Source of the DNA: an uncultured Rhizobium sp.
GTDB lineage: Bacteria > Pseudomonadota > Alphaproteobacteria > Rhizobiales > Rhizobiaceae
Length of the DNA: 64,000 nucleotides
Assembly: GCA_945952045.1 (NCBI GenBank)
Contig: CAMFHE010000008.1
Location: forward strand, 1-64,000
Direction: 5' to 3'
Below the pieces are notes generated by a model. The model searched no databases. It saw nothing but the letters and a program-made list of their open reading frames with translations, and was not told the DNA's origin. The position numbers were made by a program, and so were the translations under genes. This document shows positions 6,153-15,451 of the stretch, one piece after another; position 1 is the stretch's first letter; every line of letters begins with the position of its first letter.

Positions 6153-8249
6153 GTGGATGGTCTGATGTTTGCGTTCAAAAGAAAGCATGTGAAAGCAATC
6201 GCGCAAACGGCGATGACGCCGCAGGAATTGGAGAGCCCTCCGTCGCAGAACCGGAGATACGAAGTTGCGCCGCCGCCGCTCCAGTTTCAAATGCCAAGCA
6301 GTGATCGCTGCATCGTTTTAAGAACCGACTCGACCCTTTCCGGCTTGCAGGAAACGCTGGTCTCGCTCGATGAACCTGCGTCTCTCGTGCTTGTCTACGC
6401 CTCGCCATATGCGGATTTTCGTCAGCTGTGCGACAACCTTCGAAACTGCGTCGGTTCCATACCAACTGTTGCGACCACGACGGCCGGTGAACTCTGTCAG
6501 AGAGCGGATCATGACTCCGACATTCTCTACTGTGGCGACAACGCCGGACGAGACAATGTCATCGTCCAGATATTCGACGCCTCGATGTTTGCAGAAATAT
6601 CGATCCAGACTATTCCCTTGGCGAACGAGGACATCCGCGCGGCAAAGGGCACCAAGAAAACCAGAGAGGGGCGCGTCGAGGAAATTCGCCGTAATCTGAT
6701 GAACGTGCGGGTGCCGTTCCGCATCAAGCATGACGATACGATCGCACTGACACTCATTGATGGTCTGTCAGCGTCGGAGAATTTCTTCATGGAGGCGGTT
6801 TACCGCTCCGAAAAGTTCCCTTGCCTTTTTGTCGGCGGCTCCGCCGGTGGGAAGCTCGACTTTACCAATACTTTCCTCTTCGACGGCCAACGCATCGTCG
6901 AGAACAATGCTGTCGTCATATTCGCGAAAGTCGCGGCGGGCACACGCTTCGGCGTGCTCAAGAGCCAGAATTTTGCCGACACCGGAAAGACAGTCGTCAT
7001 CATTGATGCCGAGGCCGAAGCACGCACAGTCTCCGCAATGATCGATCCGAAAACCTTGGAACTGGTGCCGGCCATTGACGCGCTCTGTCGGCTGATGAGT
7101 TGTGACCAGGCAAGCCTTGAGAAGCGACTTGAAGGGCACACCTTCGCCATCAGGATCGAGAATGAACTGTTCGTGCGCTCCATTGCCGGGATCGACTTCA
7201 GGCAGGGAACCATAAAATTCTACTGCGACGTCAATCCGGGGGATGTCCTTCATCTCGTCAAAGCAACGGATTTCGGCGAGCAAACCCGTCGGGACATGGC
7301 CTCATTCTTCCGCGAAAAGCCTGCACCGATAGCCGCCATCCTCAATGACTGTATCCTGCGGCGGCTCGGCAACAAGAAAAATCTCGGCGACATGAATGGT
7401 GCCTGGAATATACCTGTTGCAGGGTTTTCTACATTTGGCGAACTTCTTGGCATCAACGTCAACCAGACTTTGACTGCGGTCGTGTTTTTCGACGTCCCGG
7501 CTGGTGACGAATTCCATGACGACTATGTCGATAACTTCGCCGTCCACTATGCCCGCTTCTCGCGGTATTTCGTTGAAAGCAGACTTCAGCAGCAACATCT
7601 CATCAATGAACTGCGGCAGAGGCTCATCGCACGCCTGACCAGCTTTATCGGCGAAAGCGCGACATTGGCGAGCCAGCTCGATGACGTAATCCGGCAGACT
7701 GAGCAGGCGCGCCATCGTATTCAGGACGCCAGGACCGATCTTGAAAAACGCGTGACTTCCATCCGGTCGACTGACGAGAAAGGCGTTTTGAAGCAGGAGT
7801 TTGAAAAGGCCGCGTCGACAACACAACAGCTGACCGAGATCGTGGAGGTGATCGACAAGATCACGATGCAGACGAACCTGCTGTCGCTCAACGCGACAAT
7901 CGAAGCCGCCAGAGCAGGAGAAGCAGGCAGATCGTTTGCCGTCGTCGCAAATGAGGTGCGAGCATTGGCGAACACGACGAAAGCCACGTTGGACCGCAGC
8001 CGCGTATCGCTCTCACAAGTCGAAACGAGCATCAACGTTCTGGGCACCCATATCCGCAACTCCGAAGACAAGCTCGTCGTGGTCCAGGAGGGCTACTCCC
8101 AGGTATCGAGGCAGCTCACAGACATATTCACATCCTTTCAGACCATCGATGTCGTGATGGGGGAGGTCGAGAATATGGTCAGCTCGCAGAAGGGCATGAT
8201 GACGCGGATACAGAAGGATATCGACCGGCTGCACCAGATCGCGGCATGA
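6153..8249 (+). CDS. Soluble chemoreceptor with FIST sensor domains
   Basis: Methyl-accepting-type signalling protein, 698 residues, with no membrane segment. Residues about 60-255 form the FIST N domain and about 255-440 the FIST C domain (VFVGGSAGG-like [13 protein letters not shown], and [18 protein letters not shown] near the end). FIST domains are proposed to sense small ligands such as amino acids. Residues about 470-698 are the coiled-coil signalling domain whose tip reads [20 protein letters not shown], the contact site for CheA and CheW. There is no HAMP domain and no C-terminal CheR/CheB tether. The start is either GTG 6153 or ATG 6165; GGATGG upstream of 6165 slightly favours the latter. 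It is followed by a clear terminator. Confidence 0.9.
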   Translation: MDGLMFAFKRKHVKAIAQTAMTPQELESPPSQNRRYEVAPPPLQFQMPSSDRCIVLRTDSTLSGLQETLVSLDEPASLVLVYASPYADFRQLCDNLRNCVGSIPTVATTTAGELCQRADHDSDILYCGDNAGRDNVIVQIFDASMFAEISIQTIPLANEDIRAAKGTKKTREGRVEEIRRNLMNVRVPFRIKHDDTIALTLIDGLSASENFFMEAVYRSEKFPCLFVGGSAGGKLDFTNTFLFDGQRIVENNAVVIFAKVAAGTRFGVLKSQNFADTGKTVVIIDAEAEARTVSAMIDPKTLELVPAIDALCRLMSCDQASLEKRLEGHTFAIRIENELFVRSIAGIDFRQGTIKFYCDVNPGDVLHLVKATDFGEQTRRDMASFFREKPAPIAAILNDCILRRLGNKKNLGDMNGAWNIPVAGFSTFGELLGINVNQTLTAVVFFDVPAGDEFHDDYVDNFAVHYARFSRYFVESRLQQQHLINELRQRLIARLTSFIGESATLASQLDDVIRQTEQARHRIQDARTDLEKRVTSIRSTDEKGVLKQEFEKAASTTQQLTEIVEVIDKITMQTNLLSLNATIEAARAGEAGRSFAVVANEVRALANTTKATLDRSRVSLSQVETSINVLGTHIRNSEDKLVVVQEGYSQVSRQLTDIFTSFQTIDVVMGEVENMVSSQKGMMTRIQKDIDRLHQIAA

Positions 8250-8282
8250 AGTAAGACCACAGCGGCGCAACGGATATACCAC

Positions 8283-8313
8283 ACCCGTCCGCATTTGGTG
8301 ACGGACGGGTTTG
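8283..8313 (+). terminator. Rho-independent terminator after the FIST chemoreceptor gene
   Basis: ACCCGTCCG (8283-8291) pairs perfectly with CGGACGGGT (8302-8310) over a ten-base loop, followed by a T-rich tail. It lies 33 bases after the stop codon. Confidence 0.75.
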
Positions 8314-8326
8314 GTCCTTTGCAAAA

Positions 8327-8860
8327 TTGCTAAGTTCAACCGAACGTCATACGGCGCAAGACATTCGTTCCCCAATTGAATTGGTGGACTTGAGCGCCGG
8401 GGACGTGTCCTGCGATCAGGACCCAAAGACCTGTTTTCACAAGATCGGGGTTGAAATCACTCGGTGCCTTTATTCCGAGATAGAGCATTTCCAGCCAGAG
8501 CGGGATCGCTTCGGCGTCGGACAATGCGACAAAAACAAAATGCTCTATTATCTGGCTGCGCAGTCAGCGGCATCGCTATCCACAAGACCTAAAGCGAAAT
8601 GTCGGCAATTTTCGCTGGATATCGGAAAGCAGCGAGTTCCTCGGGAGGCGCAGCTGCAACGCCGGTCGTAAGCGAAGGAACGAGCCTGGCAATCCATCAC
8701 ACAAGAATGGCGATGCCGACATATCCGCCCGATCGACTGCCCGACATGTGCGCCTTCGCTCGCGCGGCGATTCTCAAAAAGGTGAGACGTCGCCTTACGC
8801 ACCCCAATATTAGGGTTAATCCGTTAAATAGTCATTGAAATTAGAGCTGCGGAATATATC
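8327..8860. other. Non-coding spacer between convergent chemoreceptor genes
   Basis: Several weak open frames on both strands, none protein-like enough to call. The stretch contains the RIME-like repeat at 8481-8547 and may include further decayed sequence of the island. Confidence 0.4.
8481..8547. repeat. RIME-like palindromic intergenic repeat, copy A2
   Basis: A 67-base relative of the element at 44-105, with ends TAGAGCATTT and AAATGCTCTA and the same interior order. It differs by a few substitutions and a small insertion (ACAAAAACAAAA) near the right end. Confidence 0.75.
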
Positions 8861-8869
8861 TGGCCATGA

Positions 8870-8936
8870 GCTTGAGCCTCTGGCTCAAGCTTGAGCAGAA
8901 GGAAAGCCGCCGTCGCCCGAATGACAACAGCGGCTT
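8870..8936 (-). terminator. Tandem hairpins downstream of the transmembrane chemoreceptor gene
   Basis: On the minus strand an AAGCCGC...GCGGCTT stem (8904-8936) followed by TTCCTT makes a probable terminator for the gene ending at 8971. Immediately beyond it GCTTGAGCC and GGCTCAAGC (8870-8890) form a perfect 9-base-pair hairpin with a three-base loop. The second has no T run and could be a processing or regulatory hairpin. Confidence 0.5.
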
Positions 8937-8970
8937 CCAGATTCTAGGTCCGTTTATGCGGCGACGATCC

Positions 8971-10899
8971 TTAGAACTCTTCCCAGCTGGCCGCCAACGC
9001 CGTGTTGCTGCCAGACATTCTCGCTGCTACCGACCGCAATTGGGCCACGGGGTTCGCTGCTGCCTTGACGGGTTCTGGCCGATGAACAACAGACGGCGTA
9101 TACCTTTGCCCTGGCAAGGTGAACCCGGAGACAAGCGTTCTCAGGGTGCTGCCCTCCGTCGCCAGAGCAACGCCCGCGGCATTGACTTCTTCGACCATGG
9201 CGGCATTCTTCTGCGTTACCTGGTCCATCTCATTTACGGCGGTGTTTACCTGGGTCAGGCCTGCCGACTGCTCCTTGGCCGAAAGCGCGATGGTCTCGAT
9301 CAGCTGATTGATGTTGGCAACGAACCCTTGGATGGTCGTGAGCGCTTGGCCTGTTTCGCGGACCAGCTTTGCGCCGCTGTCGACTTCCGCCACCGAGGTC
9401 CGGATGAGGTCCTTGATTTCCTTGGCAGCTTGAGCCGAACGTTGCGCCAGCTCTCGAACTTCCTGCGCGACAACGGCGAAGCCCTTACCCGCTTCACCAG
9501 CTCGGGCAGCTTCTACGCCCGCGTTAAGTGCCAGAAGGTTCGTCTGGAACGCAATTTCGTCAATGACACCGATGATGTTGGAAATCTGTTGAGACGAGCT
9601 TTCGATCTTTCCGATTGCCGAGACTGCATTCGCGACGACTTCCGTCGACTTCTGGGCGCTGCGCTGAGCGTCACCGGCGACGATACGGGCTTCATCAGCG
9701 CGCATTGACGCGTTGTGAACGTTGGCCGTGATTTCGTCGAGAGCTGCCGCGGTTTCTTCAAGCGCCGCCGCCTGTTGCTCTGTGCGCTTGGAAAGATCGT
9801 CGGCGCTCCTGCTGATTTCCTGCGAACCGCCATCAATTGTCGTGGTGGAGTTCGCGACCGACTCGATAGCGTTTGCAAGCTGACGGACGGTGGCGTTGAA
9901 ATCGGAACGCAGCCCTTCGAAATCCGCAGCGAATTTCGCGTCGAGGCGGAAGCTGAGATCGCCAGCCGCGAGATGCTTCAAGCCCTCTGCAAGCCCCTGA
10001 GTTGCCTGGGCCATTTCCGAGGCGCGGCGGCGATCCAGTTCAGCGGCGGCAAGGCGGGACTCCTCGGTCTGCTGACGATGCTGTGCGGCCTCCCGGTCCA
10101 ACCTCACGGCGTTCTGGCCGTTGTCCTTGAACACCAAGACATTCCGGGCCATCGAGCCGATTTCATCCTTACGGTCGGTATCGTCGACATTCGCCGAGAA
10201 ATCACCGTTTGCGAGTTGCGCCATGGTGCTGGAGAGCTGGCGCAGCGGGCTGACAAGCCATTTCCGTGCACCCCACAACGCCAACACCAGGAAGCTTGCA
10301 AGGCTTGCAACGCTGACGACGATGACGGTCAAGATGGACGCCGCAGCGGCGCCATTTGCCTCAGAAACCTGCTTGGCAGCATGATCCGACAACTTATTGA
10401 CCATCTCCGTCATCTGAGCGGTGAAAGCCGGAAATTCGGGTCCGCACTTTTCAAGATAGACTGTCTGGGACGCCATTACGTCATCGACTTTTGTTGCGGC
10501 TTTCCCGGCTTCAATCGCCGACTGACAGCTCTTGTCGATGATCTCCAGACCTTTTGCTTTCAGCAAAGGCAAACGGTCTTCATTCGGCATTGCCTGCATA
10601 GCGGCATCGAAAAATTTGACATAGGCTTCCTTTGATGTCGCAATTTCAGACATCGCTCGGTTGTTTCCGGCATCGTCGCGAGACATCAGGAGTTCGCCAA
10701 TACCGGCGCGGGCACTATTGAGCGACCGGTTTGCGCGCGCGAGGCTGGCAACGGCCGCATCTGGACCACTGACAACAGCGGTATACTTCGCGCTCAGGCT
10801 TGATGTACTCCAAGTCGCGTAAGCAGTCATGGATACCCACACGGCCGCCACGATTGATAGAAGGATAATCAACTTCGCGCTGATCGAGATATTCTTCAT
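8971..10899 (-). CDS. Methyl-accepting chemotaxis protein
   Basis: Transmembrane chemoreceptor, 642 residues. TM1 is at about 8-29 and TM2 at about 188-211, enclosing a ~160-residue periplasmic helical sensor domain. A HAMP domain follows (about 212-265, VSPLRQLSSTMAQLANGDF), then a second HAMP-like segment (about 305-350, LAEGLKHLAAGDLSFRL), then the signalling domain with tip IDEIAFQTNLLALNAGVEAA. The C-terminus ends in WEEF, the flexible tether by which rhizobial receptors recruit CheR and CheB, so this receptor should adapt by methylation. The start ATG is preceded by GAGGAAAC. It has no che genes nearby. It lies within the tRNA-Pro-bounded segment, convergent with the FIST receptor. Confidence 0.95.
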   Translation of the reverse strand: MKNISISAKLIILLSIVAAVWVSMTAYATWSTSSLSAKYTAVVSGPDAAVASLARANRSLNSARAGIGELLMSRDDAGNNRAMSEIATSKEAYVKFFDAAMQAMPNEDRLPLLKAKGLEIIDKSCQSAIEAGKAATKVDDVMASQTVYLEKCGPEFPAFTAQMTEMVNKLSDHAAKQVSEANGAAAASILTVIVVSVASLASFLVLALWGARKWLVSPLRQLSSTMAQLANGDFSANVDDTDRKDEIGSMARNVLVFKDNGQNAVRLDREAAQHRQQTEESRLAAAELDRRRASEMAQATQGLAEGLKHLAAGDLSFRLDAKFAADFEGLRSDFNATVRQLANAIESVANSTTTIDGGSQEISRSADDLSKRTEQQAAALEETAAALDEITANVHNASMRADEARIVAGDAQRSAQKSTEVVANAVSAIGKIESSSQQISNIIGVIDEIAFQTNLLALNAGVEAARAGEAGKGFAVVAQEVRELAQRSAQAAKEIKDLIRTSVAEVDSGAKLVRETGQALTTIQGFVANINQLIETIALSAKEQSAGLTQVNTAVNEMDQVTQKNAAMVEEVNAAGVALATEGSTLRTLVSGFTLPGQRYTPSVVHRPEPVKAAANPVAQLRSVAARMSGSNTALAASWEEF

Positions 10900-11139
10900 A
10901 GCGTTTCCTCAGTTGCCGACTTTCGCCAATTTTCGGAGCAGCTATTCCTCGCCGTTAACAATCACGACAGCTACTTAACCGTGCCAAGCCGAGCACTATA
11001 TTTTGCAACCCTATTTCTAGGATAAATCCTTTAAGCCTTCGTTAAATAATTCCATCTACTTTAACGATCATCTCAGTTCGCTAATGATGGCTGCAGTAGA
11101 AGCCTTGCAATCGTCTCTTTTTTACAGGGCACTTATAAA

Positions 11140-11719
11140 CGGGAACGCCGATGCAGCGGGCCTCCGCGACCGGCTGGAGTTCGTCGGCTTGGATCATGAG
11201 ACTCGCAACGGTCTGAAGGGTCGGAAGCGATCATCGATCAGGCGGTAGATGGAGGGCTGGACACACTCTACGCCAAGGCGACAAGCCATCCGGTGACCTC
11301 AAAGTTCTTCACTGATCCGAAGCATGGCGCTGGCGCGTTCGATGCGGTGTCCACCGTCGGATGTATTGACGCGCGGATCGGCTTTGAGAGCCGCAATGAT
11401 CGATATCGACTATGCGATCACGGCGTACCTGGACGTTCTTGCTGCAGAGCGCGATGTGGCGGAAGCTGAAATGGCGCGAAACCGAAGGGAGCAGACCAAA
11501 GCGCTCAGTGCGCTGGGCAAGGCATTGCCCAGCCTTGCAATCGGCGACCTGAAGTCAAAAACACGCCAAAACCTCGCCGGGGTATTTCGCGAAACCAGGG
11601 GAGACTTCAAGTCGTCCGTCTGCTCCGTTAGGTCTGCTATCCGTACAGCGCCAACTGCGCCCGGATATCTCCACAGCTCGAATGATTATGAGCGTCTGCT
11701 GTCGATAAGGCCGATTTAA
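11140..11719 (+). pseudogene. Decayed globin-coupled chemoreceptor
   Basis: Three frames together spell pieces of a globin-coupled methyl-accepting protein. First comes RDRLEFVGLDHETRNGLKG, ended by a frameshift near 11225. Next, in another frame, comes DGGLDTLYAKATSHPVTS then KFFTDPKH and, after an apparent internal deletion, AFDAVSTVGCIDARIGFESR, matching the proximal-histidine region of the globin fold. Then comes MIDIDYAITAYLDVLAAERD, the linker helix, and ALPSLAIGDL with a HAMP-like stretch. The whole kinase-control domain is missing; translation stops at 11717-11719. The order and spacing are those of rhizobial globin-coupled sensors, so this is a broken oxygen-sensing receptor rather than a chance match. 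Confidence 0.75.
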
Positions 11720-11851
11720 ATTCCGTCAGGGCCATTCAAAAACGGAAACGCCGCCGTCTATGACGTCGACGGTAAGCTCACCTCAGGTGACGGATAAATT
11801 CTCGGGAATAGTAAAGACCTTGATTTTTCTCAACGGGTTCAAGGTTCTAGC

Positions 11852-11928
11852 TGGTCGGAGTGAGAGGATTCGAACCTCCGACCCCCACGTCCCGAACGTG
11901 GTGCGCTACCAGACTGCGCTACACTCCG
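11852..11928 (-). tRNA. tRNA-Pro (anticodon CGG)
   Basis: A 77-base cloverleaf with encoded CCA at its 3' end (11854-11852). Acceptor CGGAGTG pairs with CACTCCG, the anticodon stem CCACG/CGTGG encloses loop TTCGGGA with anticodon CGG, and the T arm contains GGTTCGAATCC. Its 3' end faces the accessory segment and is partly duplicated at 4173-4199, so it is the likely integration target. Confidence 0.95.
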
Positions 11929-12373
11929 TGACCAGTGGCGCCTCTATAGACCAGCGATTTTGGATAGACAAGCGGGTTAAGACAAAAAAATGAAGGGATC
12001 GGCGAAAAATTTGAGCGTATGCGAACTGCGCCGGATAAGGCTTTGAAAAGGCGAAGGGAATTTACAGTGCTTCCTTGAATTATGCATGTGGGAGGCGGCG
12101 TGCGGGTCATGTGGAGGTCGCTGCTGGGCGAACGCATTGGCGAATGTCGCAAGGGTTGCGAAGATGGCGAAATTCTGGCCTCGAAATGGCTGCCGATACG
12201 GAAAACCGGTATCCACTTTTTCTGGAAATGCTATAGAGCGGCACTGACAGTCGCGGAACCGCCTTTGCCACAAGGGTTTCGTCTCGCGGCGGGGACAGCA
12301 TTTCCAGGAAAAGAGTGACAGGATTTCCGGCCGGAAATGCGACGATGCTAAGACGATCAAGGGACATGAGATC
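11929..12373. other. Intergenic with two inverted RIME-like elements
   Basis: No gene is supported here. Two related palindromic elements in opposite orientation occupy 12191-12240 and 12298-12352. The latter ends close to the start of the lipoprotein gene at 12374, whose promoter must lie within or between them. Confidence 0.45.
12191..12352. repeat. Pair of RIME-like elements in inverted orientation
   Basis: The left element ends in CTTTTTCTGGAAATGCTATAG and the right one begins with the reverse pattern (GCATTTCCAGGAAAAG) and ends with CCGGAAATGCGAC. Together they could fold into a large hairpin upstream of the lipoprotein gene. They share words with elements at 34811, 40326 and 61996. Confidence 0.6.
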
Positions 12374-12781
12374 ATGAATTTGCGCATTCTTACCCTGGGA
12401 GGGCTGATGCTGGCTCTCGCCGGATGCACCACCACAGGCGGTATTGCCAGCAACCCGCTCGAAGCCCGCTGGAACGGCAAGTCGGCCGGCACCTTCTTCG
12501 CCGCCTATGGCCCGCCGATCTCCGACGTCGAATCCGGTTCGTCCACCGTCTACACCTGGCGCGGCGGCTACAAGACGGTTCGTGTTCCCGCCAAGCATGA
12601 GGAAGGCGAAAAGGGCAAGAAGGGCAAGCGCACGGCCGCCGCCAAGACGCTTTACCTGCGTTGCGAAGCCCGCATCACCGTCGGCCAGGATTACAACATC
12701 CGCAGCATCCAGGCGATCGGCGACCGCCCCGGCGTCAAGGGCCCGTCCTATTGCGCCGAATTACTCGACGCCGCGAAGTAA
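12374..12781 (+). CDS. Small putative lipoprotein
   Basis: 135 residues with a lipoprotein signal: MNLRILTLGGLMLALAGC, lipobox LAGC, so Cys18 would be lipidated after export. The mature part has a Lys/Glu-rich insert (EEGEKGKKGKR) and two further cysteines near CEAR and SYCAELL that could form a disulfide. It is followed by a strong terminator and converges on cysN. Small envelope lipoproteins of this type are common in rhizobia; the function is unknown. Confidence 0.8.
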   Translation: MNLRILTLGGLMLALAGCTTTGGIASNPLEARWNGKSAGTFFAAYGPPISDVESGSSTVYTWRGGYKTVRVPAKHEEGEKGKKGKRTAAAKTLYLRCEARITVGQDYNIRSIQAIGDRPGVKGPSYCAELLDAAK

Positions 12782-12806
12782 GCGCTTTTCAGCCTGTGAA
12801 ATTGAG

Positions 12807-12833
12807 AAGGGGGCCTTTCGGCCCCCTTTTTCG
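12807..12833 (+). terminator. Rho-independent terminator after the lipoprotein gene
   Basis: AAGGGGGCC (stem), TTTC loop, GGCCCCCTT and a TTTTT tail lie 26 bases after the stop codon. The A-rich left side could also serve the convergent cysN transcript. Confidence 0.85.
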
Positions 12834-12835
12834 TT

Positions 12836-14323
12836 TCAGATGTCGCTTGCAGCATCGTCCCAGAACTGGGCGGCTTCGGCGGCCGTCATGCGCTTGACCT
12901 CGGCTTCATGGCGGCGGTTGGCGAAGAGTTCGCTGGCCATGATCTGCTCGGCGAGATCGGCCGGCAGCGACAGGATCACGCGATTGCCCTCGCGGCGGAT
13001 GCCGTCGATGGTCGCCTGCTTGCCGGTCACCATGCCGCCGGCCACCGTGTTGTTGGTATCCGGGTCGATCAGGATGAAGGCGCCGGTGGCGCGGTTCTGT
13101 TCGTAGGGATCGAAGATCGCCGCTTCGTCGAAGGCGAGCTTGACCTTGCCGATGGCGTTCATCGGCAGGGAGTCGGCGGCATTCCAGGCGCCGCTCTTCA
13201 GGTCGAGCAGGGTGAGCGGCTGGACGCTGACGCGCTGGCGGCGCGTGCCGGCCTTCAGCCAGTAACGCTTGCCGGGCTGGATGCCTTCCGGCTGCAGCGC
13301 CACGATCTGGGCGTCGAAGGAGAGGCCGACTTGCGGCTGGCTGTCGATGGAAACGATCATGTCGCCGCGCGAAACGTCGACCTGGCGGTCGAGCACGAGG
13401 GTGATCGCATCGCCGGAAACCGCTGCATTGCGCACCAGATCGAAGGTAACGATCTGCGTGACATTGGCGACGATGCCCGACGGCAGGATGGCAACGGAAT
13501 CGCCCGGCTTCACCGAGCCGCCGGCAACTGTGCCCTGATAACCGCGGAAACTTTCGCCCGGGCGCGAGACGCGCTGCACCGGCAGGCGGAAGCCGACGGC
13601 CTGTGACGAGCGGATGGTCGCCAGCTCCAGCGCTTCTACGAGCGTCGGACCGTCGTACCAGGGCATGGCGGCCTTGCCTTCGTAGACTACGTTCTCGCCC
13701 TTCAGGGCCGACATCGGGATCGCGGTGACCTGCTTGACGCCGAGCGACAGCGCGATCTCGCGGAATTCGTGGGTGATGCGCTCGAAGCCGGCGCGATCGT
13801 AATTCGTCAGGTCGATCTTGTTGATCGCCAGAACGAACTGACGGATGCCCATCAGCGCCGCGATCGTGGCGTGGCGGCGGGTCTGCTCGAGAATGCCGGC
13901 GCGGGCATCGACCAGCAGAACGGCGAGATCGGCGGTCGAGGCGCCGGTGGCCATGTTGCGGGTGTACTGCTCATGGCCGGGCGTGTCGGCGACGATGAAG
14001 GAGCGGCGGTCGGTGGCGAAATAGCGATAGGCGACATCGATGGTGATGCCCTGTTCGCGTTCGGCCTGGAGACCGTCGAGCAGAAGCGCGAAATCGGGCA
14101 GGCCGAGATCGTTCTGCTTGCCGCTGTCGCGCTTCAGGGTCGCGGCCTGGTCTTCCTTGACCGCCTTGGTATCCCAGAGCAGGCGGCCGATCAGGGTCGA
14201 TTTGCCGTCATCGACGCTGCCGCAGGTGATGAGGCGCAGCGGTCGGGAATCGCGCAATGCAGGCATTTTGGCAGGCTCGACTTCAGGCAGGACGGAAAGG
14301 GTTGCGGAGTGCTGGGCAGTCAT
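12836..14323 (-). CDS. cysN: Sulfate adenylyltransferase, GTPase subunit 1
   Basis: Large regulatory subunit of ATP sulfurylase; GTP hydrolysis drives formation of adenosine phosphosulfate from sulfate and ATP. 495 residues, an elongation-factor-like GTPase: P-loop GSVDDGKSTLIG at about 36-47, DTPGHEQYTRNM for G3, NKIDL for G4, followed by two beta-barrel domains. There is no C-terminal APS kinase domain, so this is plain CysN rather than the fused NodQ/CysNC form. It begins just after the cysD stop (one base between the genes) and completes the cysH-cysD-cysN transcription unit. Confidence 0.95.
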   Translation of the reverse strand: MTAQHSATLSVLPEVEPAKMPALRDSRPLRLITCGSVDDGKSTLIGRLLWDTKAVKEDQAATLKRDSGKQNDLGLPDFALLLDGLQAEREQGITIDVAYRYFATDRRSFIVADTPGHEQYTRNMATGASTADLAVLLVDARAGILEQTRRHATIAALMGIRQFVLAINKIDLTNYDRAGFERITHEFREIALSLGVKQVTAIPMSALKGENVVYEGKAAMPWYDGPTLVEALELATIRSSQAVGFRLPVQRVSRPGESFRGYQGTVAGGSVKPGDSVAILPSGIVANVTQIVTFDLVRNAAVSGDAITLVLDRQVDVSRGDMIVSIDSQPQVGLSFDAQIVALQPEGIQPGKRYWLKAGTRRQRVSVQPLTLLDLKSGAWNAADSLPMNAIGKVKLAFDEAAIFDPYEQNRATGAFILIDPDTNNTVAGGMVTGKQATIDGIRREGNRVILSLPADLAEQIMASELFANRRHEAEVKRMTAAEAAQFWDDAASDI

Positions 14324-14324
14324 C

Positions 14325-15278
14325 TCAGAAGTATCCTTCGCGCTTCTTCTTTTCCATCGAGCCGGACTGGTCGCGGTCGATGGCGCGGCCCTGTCGTTCG
14401 GAGACGGTTGCGATTTCGAGTTCGGCGATCACCTCTTCCAGCGTCGTCGCTTCGGAGCGGATCGCGCCGGTCAGCGGGAAGCAGCCAAGCGTGCGGAAGC
14501 GGATCATGCCTTCCTGCTTAACTTCGCCGGGCAACAATTCGAGGCGCGGATCCTCGGCGAGGATCATCATGCCGTCACGCTCTACGAAGGGGCGCTTGGC
14601 GGCGTAATAGAGCGGCACCAGCGGAATGTCCTCGGCCTGGATGTAGCGCCAGATGTCGACTTCGGTCCAGTTGGACAGCGGGAAGGCGCGCACGCTTTCG
14701 CCCTGGCGGATCATGCCGTTATAGATGTTCCACAGTTCCGGGCGCTGGTTGCGCGGATCCCAGCGATGGTCGGGGGTGCGGAAGGAATAGATGCGTTCCT
14801 TGGCGCGGCTGGCTTCCTCGTCGCGGCGCGCGCCACCGAAGGCGGCGTCGAACTTGCCGGCGTCGAGCGCATGGCGCAACGCTTCCGTCTTCATGATGTC
14901 GGTATAGAGCGCCGAGCCATGGGTGAACGGGGTGACGTTTTCGGCAGCGCCACGCGGATTGATGTGCTCGATCAGGTCGAGATCGTATTTCTTGACGATC
15001 TCGTCGCGGAAGGCGATCATTTCCTTGAACTTCCAGCCGGTGTTGACATGCAGCAGCGGGAAGGGCACGCGGCCGGGATAGAAGGCCTTGCGGGCGAGAT
15101 GCAGCAGGACGGATGAGTCCTTGCCGATCGAGTAAAGCATCACCGGACGCTCGAATTCGGCCGCCACTTCGCGAAAAATATGGATCGCCTCGTTTTCCAG
15201 CGCCTTCAGGTGCGGGTCGAGCGGCGGCTTGGTGGATTGCGGATTTTTCAGTTCCTGCTCAAGACGGGCATCGGACAT
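14325..15278 (-). CDS. cysD: Sulfate adenylyltransferase, catalytic subunit 2
   Basis: Small catalytic subunit of ATP sulfurylase, 317 residues, of the adenine-nucleotide alpha-hydrolase fold. The PP-loop motif is [14 protein letters not shown] at about 49-62, and the conserved [20 protein letters not shown] block follows at about 148-167. It works as a complex with the CysN subunit immediately downstream. A RIME-like element fills the 173-base gap to cysH upstream, but all three genes point the same way and probably share the cysH promoter. Confidence 0.96.
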   Translation of the reverse strand: MSDARLEQELKNPQSTKPPLDPHLKALENEAIHIFREVAAEFERPVMLYSIGKDSSVLLHLARKAFYPGRVPFPLLHVNTGWKFKEMIAFRDEIVKKYDLDLIEHINPRGAAENVTPFTHGSALYTDIMKTEALRHALDAGKFDAAFGGARRDEEASRAKERIYSFRTPDHRWDPRNQRPELWNIYNGMIRQGESVRAFPLSNWTEVDIWRYIQAEDIPLVPLYYAAKRPFVERDGMMILAEDPRLELLPGEVKQEGMIRFRTLGCFPLTGAIRSEATTLEEVIAELEIATVSERQGRAIDRDQSGSMEKKKREGYF

Positions 15279-15297
15279 TCATAAACTCCAGGAAACC

Positions 15298-15365
15298 TTC
15301 AAAGTGTTTCGCAATTTCCGGACGCAAAACCGTTGCGCACTTTTGCGGGAATTGCTTCGAGACGG
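15298..15365. repeat. RIME-like element between cysH and cysD
   Basis: GCAATTTCCGGACGCAAAACC and TTTTGCGGGAATTGC-type arms (about 15300-15355) make a palindromic element of the same family as those at 40231 and 40326. It lies inside the cysHDN unit and may affect message stability. Confidence 0.55.
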
Positions 15366-15451
15366 CGAGGCTGGTGATCTTTGGCCGCGCCTCGCCCGGG
15401 AGGAGGGCGGGGTCGCGTGGGAGGAAGATCAGGCGGCGCGTTGCATTCGGT

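Noticed and set aside
8336-8524. Minus-strand 62-codon frame after the FIST receptor
   Set aside because: No ribosome-binding site, and it overlaps the RIME-like repeat; considered non-coding.
4173-11928. Integrase or transposase gene inside the tRNA-Pro segment
   Set aside because: No frame resembles a tyrosine recombinase or transposase, so the element is called a remnant rather than an active island.
12191-12352. Inverted repeat pair considered as a CRISPR-like array or riboswitch
   Set aside because: The units are not regularly spaced and belong to the dispersed RIME-like family; no spacers are seen.
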